Positions 24,685-37,385 of a DNA stretch of 64,000 nucleotides are shown here, piece by piece (position 1 is the first letter of the stretch; each line of letters begins with the position of its first letter). The notes below the pieces were generated by a model. The model searched no databases, was not told the origin of the DNA, and was given only the letters and a program-made list of their open reading frames with translations. The position numbers were made by a program, and so were the translations under genes. The DNA comes from Sphaeroforma arctica JP610 (lineage: Eukaryota; Opisthokonta; Ichthyosporea; Ichthyophonida), in the NCBI RefSeq assembly GCF_001186125.1, contig NW_014040548.1, forward strand, positions 59,863 through 123,862, read 5' to 3'.

Positions 24685-26707
24685 TATGAGCGAGGTTGGG
24701 GGTGAGCCAATGCCGCACCAGACCACAGATGCACTCGGTATGTGCTGGCTAGCCTGGATCGGAAGTACCATAGACGGAACCAGCAAGCGCGATGACTTGA
24801 TTTGTACCGAAATTTGGATGTAGTACTTCAACAGAGTGATTAGCCGGGGTATGGGGAACATCTGTGGATGTGTCAGAGACGGGTGAGGGTACGGTGGTTG
24901 TTCTACATGCTGGAGAAAGGATCCAAGGTGTTCGTGGAGGGTCCAGATACCGTGGAAGTCATGGCGCTCCTGTAATTGTTGGAGGAGGTCAGGGCCAATG
25001 AGCGACAGTTTTGGACCTACCAGGATGCGTCGGATCAATTGTTGGATGCAGGTAAAGTGGCTGGTTTTAGTGGCAGAGACAACCGTCAGTGCGGTAGTCG
25101 AGCAATGTAAACATGTACGTATTCGTTACAATCATAGTACAGAGCCGGATTGGTGTAGGCTCGAAGCAGCGGTTGAAGCTGTCGTGTCTGGCTTTGTCCC
25201 GATTTTGAGGTTGGCGGTTTACAGTAGTATTGGCGCCGGGTCATTGCCGCGTTCTCTTCGTTGGACCAGCGTTTTGTTGAGTTCTTCCTGATGTCGTCAC
25301 AGCATTGGCGGAGGGCTACATGGTTGGGTGTACGCCCGCCCGTGGTTTTATGTACAGTTTATAGGTAAGCATAGATACTGTACGGGAAGCGCAGTGATGT
25401 TTTGTCGTGGGCCCAGGCGGGTTGCGTCAGAGGGTTGAGTGGATTTGTGCTGGCCATTGAGTTGAGTTGCATTCCCAGGCAACCTCCGAGGTAGTCCGCA
25501 AATGATTGCGCGGGGAGCAGGCCACAAAAGTGGAGTGAGTTTGTTTGATGTTTGGGAAACCTAGGGTATTTAGTGCCCGTGATGATGAGTGCTGCTTGGA
25601 TGAGTGCTAGTTATAGTATTCGAACAGGGGGGTCACACAGTGCATCCTTCCACTGAGCCCAGGCAACAATTTTCGGGCCATATGTAGCCATAGATAGAAT
25701 GAATGATTTGAACAGCACCAGTCGGTTGCCGGGGTGTCGCCAGCTGAAGCCATGGAAGTTGTCATAAACGCGGAAAGAGGCGATACCCACACCAGGGGCA
25801 ATACTGTAGCCAGGAATTTTATATGTCTGGCGAGGTTGATCCCTGGTATTTCATGAGAAAGTGGGAACCCCATATATTTGGAGCATTTCGGCTTGGCATG
25901 TGTGGGCGCCATCTTCAGAGGGGGGGTAACGTGTGTTCCAAAGTGTGTCTGCGAGCGGTGATAAGCTTACCATTTATACGGAAGGTTGGCGCCGCGTGTT
26001 GCAAGTCGGTAGATCGTACTCAGGGTTTAATGACATCCTGTTCGAGGCCAGATTTGCGTCCCCTTGCATCAATGTCGTCTAAAGACCTGTAGCAGCGGGA
26101 CTGGAAGGTTGGCGCCGCGTGTTGCAAGCCGGTAGATCGTACTCGGGGTTTATTGACATCCTGTTCGAGGCCAGATTTGCGTCCCCACTCATCAATGTCG
26201 TCTAAGAAGACCTGTAGCAGCGGGACTAGTTTGGGGGCTTGGATTCGTATGTCGTCGACAATCAAATAGGAGCGGATGAGCTTGAGCCGAAATTGTGCTA
26301 GCGTAACAACTAATGAATTCATGTGGGCAATAAAGAGCTGGGGGCCGACGACTGAGCCTTGTAGGATGCCATTCGTTCTATGAAATAGGGGCGAGAGCGT
26401 GCCGCTGTGGTATATCACTTGGATAGGGACCTTCTCAGTTAGCGTGCGGCGGCAGTTGATCCAGCTTTCGGGCATACCAGCGTGGCGCAGGAGGAGTACC
26501 CATAGGCGTGGGAGAGCAACCTTGTCATATGCTTTGGTAATGTCCAGACAGACGTCTTTCGTTCCACTGTTCCTCTTCCGACTGTGTCTCAGATTCCATG
26601 GCGGTGAGTGCTTGGGTATGACAAGAGTATCGTGATTTGAAGCCAGCTTGGGTATTATGGGTAACAGAGCCGGGGTGGCTCGTAATCTGATTAAGAAAGC
26701 ACTTATA
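24685..26707 (-). mobile_element. LINE, copy 2
   Basis: Minus-strand copy of the LINE at 5,960-9,117, with GILQGSVVGPQLFIAHMNSL at about 26,370-26,310 and an IVDD version of the catalytic motif at about 26,260. It lacks the last 300 or so bases of the 3' end and its 5' part. A 123 bp tandem duplication (25,980-26,226) is unique to this copy. Several frame changes show it is dead. It reads straight through the point where copy 1 has the 594 bp insert, and so supplies the empty site. Confidence 0.85.
25980..26226. repeat. 123 bp tandem duplication in LINE copy 2
   Basis: GGAAGGTTGGCGCCGCGTGT through CTGTAGCAGCGGGACT occurs twice in a row; LINE copy 1 has it once. Confidence 0.85.
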
Positions 26708-26747
26708 ACATATGTCGTAAATAATTACGACTGAAATATCACGCAGT

Positions 26748-27600
26748 TGTAAAATCAGCGGGTTCCTATAGTAGAAGAACATATTGACGTATATTATGAA
26801 CGTATTAACGTATAAAAGCTATTTCGGTTATAAAACCTGGTATACGTTGAAACACAATTGTGTATAATAATCAAATAGTGTAATTATAGCTCTATTGAAT
26901 TTACAGAAAACAAACAAACAAATAATCATATTTGGAATTACAATTGTACACAACAGAGGCCAAAGACCCTGTTGATATTGATACGATGGTTTTTCTACAA
27001 TGATATGTTTTCCATCAGAATATTGGGATACAACACTGAGTGAGTCTCAGGTGATATTGACACTTGTTGACACATGTTGTATTACCAAATACTCTCAGCG
27101 CGCGATAGCCTACTGAGAAATGGGGCATGAAAATGATCCCCCCTAGCCGGCCAACTAGATGTGCCCGTCTATGCCTTAAATGGGATGGAGAGCTAGGTAC
27201 TATGTGATGGGGTATAGGTACAGACATTTAACTGTATCATCCTGGTGTTTTTGATTTCTTATATTTTTCTTAAGTTGGACCTAGAGTTATTTTATTGGTA
27301 ATTGCGATTGGAAGGTAATTTCGAGGCATGAAATGATATAAAAGAAAATATCATGCATCCAATGAAATGAAATCTGATCTTAGTTACTGACACCGAATAA
27401 ATCTAGACCGAAGTATTGAGTGATTAGAGCGGAGCCATAAAGTCATTAGTCTCAGTCTTACATCCCCTAATCTTTAGCTCATTACTAAGGGCTGAAGCTA
27501 AACTTAAAATTACATTGTGCAAATTTACTTTGAAATCTTACTTTTCTTTTACGTTAACTTATTGAAACCGATAGTCAGCCTGGTTAGTCCGACTTTTACA
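26748..27600 (+). repeat. Solo LTR, family E, with CAGT duplication
   Basis: An 853 bp LTR starting TGTAAAATCAGCGGG and ending GACTTTTACA, flanked by CAGT at 26,744-26,747 and 27,601-27,604. No internal retroelement sequence adjoins it, so it is a solo LTR left by LTR-LTR recombination. It matches the LTR at 12,430-13,291 along its full length. Confidence 0.9.
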
Positions 27601-27604
27601 CAGT

Positions 27605-28027
27605 CAACTGTAAACAGACTAAAGTATCTGTTTTATATTAGAATATTTGAAACATGGTATTATTATATTATGTATGTACCTAACTCTTTTTTCTTTCTAT
27701 ATTGTCTTTTATTTCTAGAAAAATAATGAATAAATGAATAAGTACAAATATCAACAGTCGTAAATTTATATCTTGTCGTTTTTTCTATTGTGCGATTATA
27801 TCGAGTCAAAACCAAACTTAATACATTACGACTCGTGTTTAAAATTTGTGATGTCAACCTTTCTAATTCGTTACTATTTATAGCGAGCTATGTGTATTGC
27901 TCAAGCTATATTATATTCCAAATGTGTGTCCTAATTTGGCATATGTCTCGTGTTTGACTATAAGTCTAATTTGTTTGCTTGACGTTAGACGTTTAAAAGT
28001 TCAGTTCCATACTCTCTATAATAGCCT
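27605..28027. other. No recognisable gene
   Basis: AT-rich spacer between the solo LTR and element A; its continuation lies at 37,386 on the other side of element A. Confidence 0.5.
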
Positions 28028-28259
28028 TGTGGTAAACGAACGCTTCAATAACTGTATCGCAACGTTCTCCCTCCGTAGAGAGGGAGACGTTGTTCATTTA
28101 TTAGTAATTGTAAAATTAGTGACTCTAAAAGTGAGTCATAAGTCATGTGCTGTAATAGTCAGCAAAAACCAAATTTATCAGATTATTCTGATAAACTGTA
28201 AAAAAACTATAAGAACTAAAATAGACAACTAAAACCTAAGTACTTGTATTCTGACCACA
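28028..28259 (-). repeat. 3' LTR of element A
   Basis: Starts TGTGGTAAACGAA and ends TTCTGACCACA, so its outer six bases TGTGGT/ACCACA are inverted repeats. It matches 37,155-37,385 in the same orientation with around 14 differences by eye. Confidence 0.92.
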
Positions 28260-28260
28260 A

Positions 28261-28272
28261 CCCCCCCAAACT
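28261..28272 (-). other. Polypurine tract of element A
   Basis: On the minus strand this reads AGTTTGGGGGGG directly before the 3' LTR. A short G-run at this place is the usual plus-strand primer site. Confidence 0.55.
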
Positions 28273-28339
28273 GAAGCACTGACCAAAAAGCAGTGTGCCA
28301 GTTTTAGAGATAGTAAGGAATACCCAAGTAACTTAGTTG

Positions 28340-28434
28340 CTGGCATTTATCCTCTGAGAGCTAGAACAGTGTACTGGCATTTATCCTCTGGGAGCTAGAG
28401 CAGTGTGCTGGCATTTAACCTCTAAGAGCTAGAG
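28340..28434. repeat. 34 bp tandem repeat, three units
   Basis: CTGGCATTTATCCTCTG(A/G)GAGCTAGA and following bases, three imperfect units, in the 3' untranslated part of element A. Confidence 0.85.
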
Positions 28435-28656
28435 GACCCGAGGTGTACGTCTCGAGTAACCCGTCGTTTTGACTACTTGAGACAACTGTTCAGTAGTGAC
28501 ACCATATATGCGTTCTGGCAAGTACAGTATAGAACTATACCTGTGTCGGAGAAAAACTGCCAATAGCAGAAACCATGAAAACCAGTTAACCCGATGATTC
28601 CAAACCGAGCCCAAGGAATTGTCTAGTAGATATCGCTCTTTTATACTCCAGAGCTT

Positions 28657-28796
28657 GAGTGGCTGATTTATACTCGGAAGCTAGAGTGGCTGGTTTATAC
28701 TCGGGAGCTAGAGTGGCTGGTTTATACTCGGGAGCTAGAGTGGCTGGTTTATACTCGGGAGCTAGAGTGGCTGGTTTATACTCGGGAGCTAGAGTG
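28657..28796. repeat. 27 bp minisatellite, five units
   Basis: GAGTGGCTGGTTTATACTCG and seven further bases, five full units plus a partial one, almost identical. It lies just past the chromodomain end of element A; the repeated peptide it encodes in the plus frame is an artefact. Confidence 0.92.
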
Positions 28797-31700
28797 CTCG
28801 ACGATTACGGTTCGAGCGCACCGTCCTACCGAGTAGGCATATCTGAAGATAAAAATTTAGATTTGGGCACGTTGGCGTTTACGTGTCCGTGTCTGCGAAG
28901 CTTTGTGGTAGACCGCGATATCGTTGGCATCATCAAAAGCCGCCGATGTTTTCCACGTTGGATCGCCTTCACGCCATCGCACCAAGTATTCCAATTTCCC
29001 TGTTCCATCATTAGTACGGTGTGCAATAATGTGGCGAAACTCAGCACCTCCTTCTGTCCACAATTCGTCGTTAAGTGGTGGGTCTGTGCGCCTATGCACT
29101 AACCGGAGGAGTTCCACCCGTACCGGTTTGTGATTGAATTCTGGAGGGGCGGATCCATCTTTATTCGCTAACTCATATCGTTGTCCGATCCTGACCTTCA
29201 CCATATACGGCCCAAACAGTGGCCGCATTGCCTTAGTCGTTCTACCCTCCGATCGTATCGTAACCACATCGCCTTCGTCGAAATGGACCAAGTCATGAGC
29301 GTGTTGGCGGTCAAATGTCTTCGTAAGTTTGCCTGTATACTTCTTGGTAATGTGGTGGAGAGTCGGCAGTATAGTATCCTGCAACTGGCCTAACCGTTGT
29401 GCCCAGGTGTCGTTCGTCATCGGCTGGGTATCCGGTAAGTCACCAGTGAAGTCGGCAAATGGTACATGACGGCGGCCAAAATATACACTGAACGGCGCGC
29501 TCTTGTGACGTCGGGATATCCGAAGGTTCTGGTAGAGCATCGTAAACGGAAGGCGTTTGTCCCATCGTAGAGGAACTCCCTCACAGCATTGTCGAATGGA
29601 ACGTGTATTCTCCTTATGACGGCGTTCAGCGGCACCCAGTACATGGCGGTGACACCTTGTGTAGCATACCCACTTCTTGGACCAGTAGCTCCACTATCTT
29701 GTTAGTTAATTCATTCCCCATGTCCGTCTGGATCATACGTGGGAAACCATGCTCGCCAAAAACTTATATTAGTGTCTGTGCCGTTGTCTCCTTCGTCTTG
29801 TCCGGTGTCGCTCGAAGGATTGAGTAGCCTGTAGCAATGTCCAGGACGTGAAGTATATAATTATTCTTTCGTCTGGACTCAAGTGGTATCGGTATATAGT
29901 CGACTTGAATATGGTCCCACGGTTAGCGCGCGTCAATGCTAATCATCGGGTGGAAACCTTTACGAAGATTATCCTGTCCCAAACATGTGGCGCACTGCCG
30001 TTTGACTTCCGTTGCTAACTCAAGTGCGCCCGGCCACACATGACCGTTCTGACGGAGTTGTTAAACTGTATCAGCCGCACCATGATGTCCTTGTTCGTGG
30101 TGCGCTTGTGTGAGTCGCGTACGGCATTGTTGTTCTTCTGGCGTCGCCCGCTCAACTGCCGGTTGACCTTCTGCATCCGCCATTGCCACCGAGATCTCTC
30201 GCGCAGTATCTAACCACATTACGTACGTTGTGTGTTTTGGTTCTGCATACCCAAGTCGCTGTGATAACAGCGGGTCCAGTTTGAACCCGTTAGGGGGTCC
30301 CACTCGTGTAATCACTATGTGTCCCCATGGCGTCTTGCCACAGGCATACTTAGCATACTTGAGGAACGTGTGTGGCGTTCATGGGACCAGTACTGATTCT
30401 GATTGCAACAACTGTTTGAACAGGTCAAACCATGGTGCCCTTGGTGCCCATGGCAGACACACCATTGCCCTCGCACCATCGGTCCTTATCTTGCGTAACA
30501 TTCCATTTATCTTTTCCCATGGTGGGTTCATCCATCCATCGACTGTCGACCAGTCGTGGGCAAACGCCCCTTCCCCGTCGTCTTTAGTCCAAAATCGAGG
30601 AAGCTGAGCGTTAGACGGGTCCGCAAATACATCTATATTGTTCGGACCGAAGTGTTGTTGCGCTTGTTCAAAGTAACTAAGGAATAACTGCCAACAGTCT
30701 GTGTACAGTATTTCAGGTCCGTCCTGCTCCGCTGTCCCCTCATTTACTTTGCTCAACATGTCCGGAAGCACGTTTGTCTCTCCTGGTATAGGTGATATGG
30801 TAAAGTTGAACGGTGCTATAATATGGTGCCATCTCTGGAGCATCGGATTAAGCTTGAGCTGTGTATTCATATACACCAGGGCCTTGTGGTCCGTAAGACC
30901 GCAAACCGTTGCCCATCCAAATGTTCCCTAAAATGTGTCAGCCCGTACACCAAGGCTAGTAACTCTTTCATTGGTGTAGCGTAGTTCTGTTGCGCATGGT
31001 TCAGAGTCTTGCTAAAGAACATCAAATATTGTTTCTTCCCGTCGACCCATTGGAATAACGCTCCCCCCAAACCGTAATCGCTAGCATCGGTTTCCAAGTT
31101 CAATGGTATACCGTCGACCGGAAAGTGCAACGCCACGGCATTGACAACTGCATCCTTCATCGCCTGCCACGCCTGTGCATGTCTTTCCTCCCAACGATCG
31201 CCGATCAACTCCTTCGGTTTGAGTTTGCAAAACTCGTGCAAAGGTGCAACCGTGTTTGCGAAGTTGAGAAGATGTTCATGAAGATAATTAACCAATCCTA
31301 AGGCAGAGACTATGTCGTTGTACCGTAGTGGGGTAGGCCAGTCGATAAGCTTGGTCTGCTTCTCATGATCAATATCTATGCCTTGTGCCGACACCTTTTT
31401 TCCTAGGATCACCACTTCGGGAATAGCAAAGTGGCACTTGGCGGGGTTGATCTTAAAACTGCGGTATGTTAAACGTTTTCGAATATGTTCGTCATAGTCG
31501 TCGCTGGCAATAACTATATCGTCGATATAGTTGTGGACCGGCAAGCCGTCCAGTATTGTGCTCAAGGTTTGCTGGAACTGTTGCGTGAGCACATGGAGTC
31601 CAAACGGCGCCGATGTAAACGAGTACTGATAACGCTCGTGTGTAAGCTAAACAGATATTGTGAATCGGGATGGATCGGTAGCCTATGATATACCGCCGAT

Positions 31701-34700
31701 ATTTCCAGCTTAGTGTAGTACTTCTTACTCTTGAGGCGAGAGATAAGTTCGTTGACCTTGGGAATCAAGAACTGGTCGCCCGGAATAAGCGCGTTGACAG
31801 CACGCATATCTAAACATACGCGTACCTTCTTCACGTTCTCTTCTGCAACAAACGTCGGGCCCGTAAGGAGCGGGAGGTTAACAGTCGTCGGTGTCGTCCG
31901 CTTCGTGATCACCAAATCCGCCAACCACTTCTTCACCTGCTCGTCCACGTATGGTAGCCACCGGTCGGATACAAAGTTATGCGTTGATATGCGCATGTGC
32001 ATCGCCTGTTCACGGGTTACCGGAATGGTAACTTCGCTCTCTTCCAGACGACATCGCGCCTTGTCAGCAATCTGCGCATTCGCCTCTAAATCCTGTGCCA
32101 GCCGTTGACGTGCATCGGCGGGTTCCGTCGTGCTCGGTGCCTGTCGTCGTGGGATGGGTTCGAGGAGCTCGTCGAGTTCTGTGGGGTCTATTGGTGCAAG
32201 TGGAGATCGGATGCCGCCTATGTATAGACCTAAGCCTTTCAACATATCTTGTCCCATTATGATGTCTATTTCTGCCGGTAAATTCATCAATTCCAGTGAC
32301 CCGTCGATAATCTTGGTCCCATACCGAATGGGTACCGCTTCCATCGTCCCCAGTCGAGGAGTTCGAACCGCCTTGTCAGCTAATTATATGAATGTCCCAT
32401 GTGGTGCTGGAGTTATTGGGCGGCCGAGGAGGTCTGCGGATGTCTGTGAGATACAACTTCTGTTTGCTCCCGTGTCTAACAATGCTTTGAACGTAAGTCC
32501 ATTAACTTGCACTTGAATATAAACTCGGTCATTAGAAGACAGTAATGGGTCCTGTATTGCCATCACTTCCCTAATAGTATTAACAAATGTGAAGCTCATC
32601 TCCGACTCAGAAACCCTCACATACACCGTGGCCCTGGTCTGGTTCCAGTATTGTGTGCTCGAAGTCTTCCGTGAGTATCGTGTTGATGTGTACCTCTGTA
32701 GCTGCTGATGGTGGTATGAAACTTTCGTCCTTTGTAATCGCGTTCACCTGTACATGCGGAGTCGGGCGTGTAGTGACCAAGTCTTTGCCCGGGTTGTTGG
32801 ACTGTCCCTGTCCTAAGGTTGGAGCTGCGGACGGTCTGTGTACCGGTTGTGCGTCTCGTGATGTGCGGTTGGTGTCATACGGCCGCGCCCTGCCGTCCGT
32901 ACTCCCTGGGGGCTACGCTCGGAAATGGTGACTTCGCAAAATATGACGTAAACCTGGCGGTGCTTGTGCCTGACATCCAGCACACGTTGTAGGTAATGTC
33001 GGCTGGGGTCGCTGTGCCCAGTTCTGTGACTGTCGTCGAACCGTCTGCGGGTTAGTGCGGCTATTGGTGTAGTCACGAGCCCCATTACTTGGTGGACCTT
33101 CGCGATTATTACGGTTCTGAAATCGCGCCGCATTGCGCTGCTGTGCGTCCTGAATGTCGGGACTCAACAACTGTAGAGTGAGTCTTCATTTACTGCCATT
33201 TGGGATGCAACTGTAGAGTGCGTTCATACGTACGGCCGTTGAGAGCTTCCTCGAACAGTTGAACAATGCAATAGTTTGATAAATTCTGTTGGAAATCTTC
33301 ATCTGTCTGGCATCGTTCACGTGCCCTCCTGCTATTCTCCATGAGCTGTGTCATTTGTTCCATGATGGGGGTATGCATGTTTCGACTGTGGCCCTTGGCA
33401 AGCTTACGAAACGCGAGATCAACAGTGGCTTGCGTCTCATGTGAGCAAATCCGTTCGATTTGTAGTTGTGGCGTCCACATCTTCAATCGTTCAGAATTGT
33501 CACGTATGTAATCCAATGTTGACTTCTCAGCCTTAAAGTAAGATAATACCTTGTGGAACCATGTAAGGTTCCAACTCTCATCTAACCCTGCGATCTGCGC
33601 GTTCTTAAAAGCCTCCAGTAGAGCCCCTCTCGTATCCCGTTCTGGGATGTCATGGAGGTGGTATCTACTCGAGGGCCAGTCGGGCCATGTACGTGGTGAT
33701 GGTACCGGACGCTATTCCACTGGACGGGACTCTAGTGTGGCTCGAAATGTTTCAATCGCACCCCTAAGGGCTTCAGCTCGAGCCGTATTATTATCCTCTA
33801 TTGCTTGGCATAACTCGTCGCTCAGGTGTAGTATACGTGCATGTAACCTCTGTCGACTCTTTTCAATACTCGCCGGTGTGGGTGGAGGTGTGAGCGACGT
33901 TGTCTCCGTTTGCTTGGGAATCTGTACATGCGCACTGGCAGCTTCCCTCTCGAACGACTGTCGCTGTTGATGTTGGCGATAGGTCGTGCTCATCTGGACT
34001 TACCTATTCTTGAGCGCTTCCTTCTCATGTGGGGTTTGCGTGGCCAACACTTGCTCACGTGCGAATTCTTGGAATGACGGAGCCTCTTCTAGAGACGACA
34101 AGGTATCTTCCTCCTCGGAGAGTTGACCTTCTGACCCAGGTGGTTCGTACCCGAGGCCATGGTGTTGTTGTGAACGGCCTTGGATCCGAAACGTGGGATT
34201 GTCCTCTCTACCTTGTGCCATACGCTCCCGTTTGTGTGGACTAGTCGACGCTTCGTTTGCGTATAGCAAGGTCGTGGGTCGTTCGGACGATGTACGCTGC
34301 AACCTCTGTTCGTACCTCTCTAAGAGCGACGGTTGTTGGGCCATACGCTCGGTTAGCTTCTGTGTCGACGACTGGCCCCGCGCCGTACCCTTGTTGTTGG
34401 AACGACGGCGGTCACGCCTGCGCTTGTGAGGTGGTAGGCGTGTCTGCTCGATACCAGAAGATAGGGCTCCAGAGATACCCGAAGACGAACGGGAAGGCAG
34501 TCCATCACTAGCTACCTGTTTACTAATAGTGAACTGCTCCCTGTCCGCACGCAGGTCGGAATTTCCCTTGGCTTCTTCCTTAATTACAACGTCTTCTTGC
34601 GTTAGGCTGATAGCCCCCCCCTGGGTGTCTTGGGTGCCTGTCTATCGGTAACCGCTGCTTGGCTATGAACCGCTTTATCCTGTGGTTCCATCCGTTCTTT

Positions 34701-36154
34701 CTCAGCTCGGTGGTCGGTATAGTCCGTGAGAGACTCGCGGCGCTTAGTTCCTCGTCGGTCTATATCGTCTTCCTCCCGACGTTCAGGGGTCAGATGTTGC
34801 TGCCGACGGCTTTGACGTAGGTTGGACATAATAGTACGTTGTGTGGATCAATGGAGGTTTGGAAATGTATGTAGACGTCCTCGAAATAGGTCGAGTATAA
34901 ATACTCCTCCGCCCTAGAGATCGTCTCTCATCTCAACAAGTCTCGACACTGTTTGCCTGGACAGGTCTATGCCGTGTCCCACACTACGTCCATTTTAAGG
35001 TGGTAACTAGTACATGAGTCCCACCCATGCCTTCAACAGACCATAGTGTCGTATGTTCTTCGCCGAAACACCCGTCGGGGTACACCCTATACTCCTTGTA
35101 TGCTACTCCACCCTTCTGGTGGAGTTACACTCTTCTTCGGCGATCAATCCTTACTCTTTAGAGAGCTCCTCAGCTCTCGCCTTAATCCCCTTTCTTCGCT
35201 AATCTTACTCCTTCGTGCCACTGCATGTGCCGTTGTGGTATCGGTATGTGTCTGCCTATTGTAGACCTCTCGTGCTCTACGGCCCCTCTGTAGCTTCTAG
35301 ATCCTACCTAGTACTTTCTTTTGAGCAGCTCTACCACGAAGTTCTGCTCAGACAAGTAGATCCTAGTGCTTCTGTGGCTTCTACTACGCCTTGTACATTT
35401 TCTACCTAGAACTTCCCCATTCTACCGAATATCATACCTGTCTATGTACTGTAACTTCTACAGTGATTCTTGATTTGCGGCGATTCTCTGACTGTGCCAT
35501 TAGTCTATCTATTTCCATGATTCTACTGTTAACCCCTATAGTCAATGTACCTGGATGCTAATTAAGTGCGTACATACTCTTTTATCCCTTTTATCGCTCG
35601 ATTTCGTTTATGAAAGAAAAAAATTATCCCGTAAACCCGCGAGGAATGCACCATTCTAAGAATAACATAGCATTCATTGATAATTGTGTACGCTATCTGT
35701 TCTTTGTGCCCTTACTTATATCTAACCACAGTTTAGTCCCTCTTTGTATCTGCAAACTAGGGCTCTGTGAACTACTTATCTCTCTCCTTTGTCTATGCCT
35801 AGAGTTAGGTCGTATTTCCTATAATTATTATATCTTCTTGCCCTGCGTTGTTGTAGGAGCCACCTTCTTGTTTCTAAAACCAACTTCTTCTATGTACACT
35901 ACCCTTTAGATCTTATACGCTGTGTATTGGTGCCATTTCTCTAACGCAATTCCTATTTAGCAACTTCTAACTAAAATATTTCTCTAACAGGGTTCTAACT
36001 TGGTATCTAGCCGACAATATCACCCATGCTGTCTGTTTCTATAACATAAAACCACAAACTATTCTTCACCATCGTTTCTACTTAACTGATTGTTAGAGTA
36101 CAATGTAGTAGACTTTAAATAAAGTACAAATGTATGTATTTATTTCTGACTTCA

Positions 36155-36575
36155 NNNNNNNNNNNNNNNNNNNNNNNNNNNNNNNNNNNNNNNNNNNNNN
36201 NNNNNNNNNNNNNNNNNNNNNNNNNNNNNNNNNNNNNNNNNNNNNNNNNNNNNNNNNNNNNNNNNNNNNNNNNNNNNNNNNNNNNNNNNNNNNNNNNNNN
36301 NNNNNNNNNNNNNNNNNNNNNNNNNNNNNNNNNNNNNNNNNNNNNNNNNNNNNNNNNNNNNNNNNNNNNNNNNNNNNNNNNNNNNNNNNNNNNNNNNNNN
36401 NNNNNNNNNNNNNNNNNNNNNNNNNNNNNNNNNNNNNNNNNNNNNNNNNNNNNNNNNNNNNNNNNNNNNNNNNNNNNNNNNNNNNNNNNNNNNNNNNNNN
36501 NNNNNNNNNNNNNNNNNNNNNNNNNNNNNNNNNNNNNNNNNNNNNNNNNNNNNNNNNNNNNNNNNNNNNNNNNNN
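36155..36575. other. Assembly gap, 421 N
   Basis: Run of N inside element A, between its leader region and the acidic ORF near the 5' LTR. ORFs spanning it are meaningless. Confidence 1.
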
Positions 36576-37154
36576 CACTAATCGTCTGGCTGGACCCTCG
36601 TCTTAGCCGTTTGGCCCTGCTGGCCCTGTCCTTTTATTTCTTGAACTTCTAATGCCTGCTCCTGATTCGGTTGCTCCTTGGGTTCGTTCGTGGGCTCTTT
36701 GGGTGCGGTCGTAGTGTCAAAATCTGTCTTCGATCTTGAAGTCTCAGTAAGGTTAGGCCGGAGCCTAAATCGTTCGAGCTGTTTGGCCATACTTGTTCGA
36801 TTTAGCCTGAAGCGTCCATTGGTCGCCTCAGATTCCCTTTGCTGATCCCATCGGACGTGCTGATCGCTCAGTCTCGGCGTCTCTTCCTCTTCACTGTTAC
36901 TATTTGACATCAAGGATGGCATTGTGGCACTAGCGTCACTACTGGCGTACCCACTGTCGTCTTCTACCGCGTGTGGATTGTGAAAGATTCCGTCATTTTG
37001 CAGTGCCATCTTACTTTCACTATTATAATTCGACGTCATCTTTCTTTGTTCGTCTTATTCCTATAGAAAAAACTAAAAAATTTCATTCAATTATTATAAC
37101 GTAGCTTATTTCTTAATTACTAATAAACTCACAACTTCCTTGGTAAGTTAAAAA

Positions 37155-37385
37155 TGTGGTAAACGAAAGCTTCAATAACTGTATCGCTACGTTCTTCCTC
37201 CGTAGAGAGGGAGACGTTGCTCATTTATTAGTAATTGTAAAATTAGTGACTCTAAGAGTGAGTCATAAGTCATGTGCTGTAATAGTCAGCAAAACCTAAG
37301 TTTATCAGATTATTCTGATAAACTGTAAAAAGCTATACTAACTAAAATAAACTACTAAACCCTAAGTACTTGTATTCTGACCACA
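37155..37385 (-). repeat. 5' LTR of element A
   Basis: Direct repeat of 28,028-28,259. It is followed by GCCT (37,386-37,389), matching the GCCT before the other LTR (28,024-28,027). Confidence 0.92.

Larger units (their letters stand above)
28028..37385 (-). mobile_element. Ty3/gypsy chromovirus-like element A, both LTRs
   Basis: A 9.4 kb minus-strand element bounded by 231-232 bp LTRs and flanked by GCCT on both sides. Parts in order from the right: 5' LTR; an acidic ORF (about 37.04-36.58 kb); an N gap and long leader (36.58-34.85 kb); gag (about 34.83-33.2 kb) with a CAGC...H motif near 32.95 kb; protease (about 32.55-32.4 kb, LLDTGANRSCIS); reverse transcriptase (about 32.1-31.4 kb, YIDDIVIASDDYDEHI); RNase H (about 31.1-30.75 kb); integrase (about 30.3-29.0 kb); and a C-terminal chromodomain (about 28.98-28.87 kb, EYLVRWREGDPTW). 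The coding part looks broken, with roughly half a dozen interruptions. LTR divergence of roughly 6% by eye suggests an old but not ancient insertion. Confidence 0.9.

Noticed and set aside
28659-29102. Plus-strand ORF with repeated peptide GLYSGARVA
   Set aside because: The repeat peptide comes from a 27 bp minisatellite in the untranslated part of element A, and the rest overlaps the minus-strand integrase and chromodomain.
36093-36652. Long ORFs of 158-172 codons on both strands
   Set aside because: They run through 421 N and have almost no real codons.
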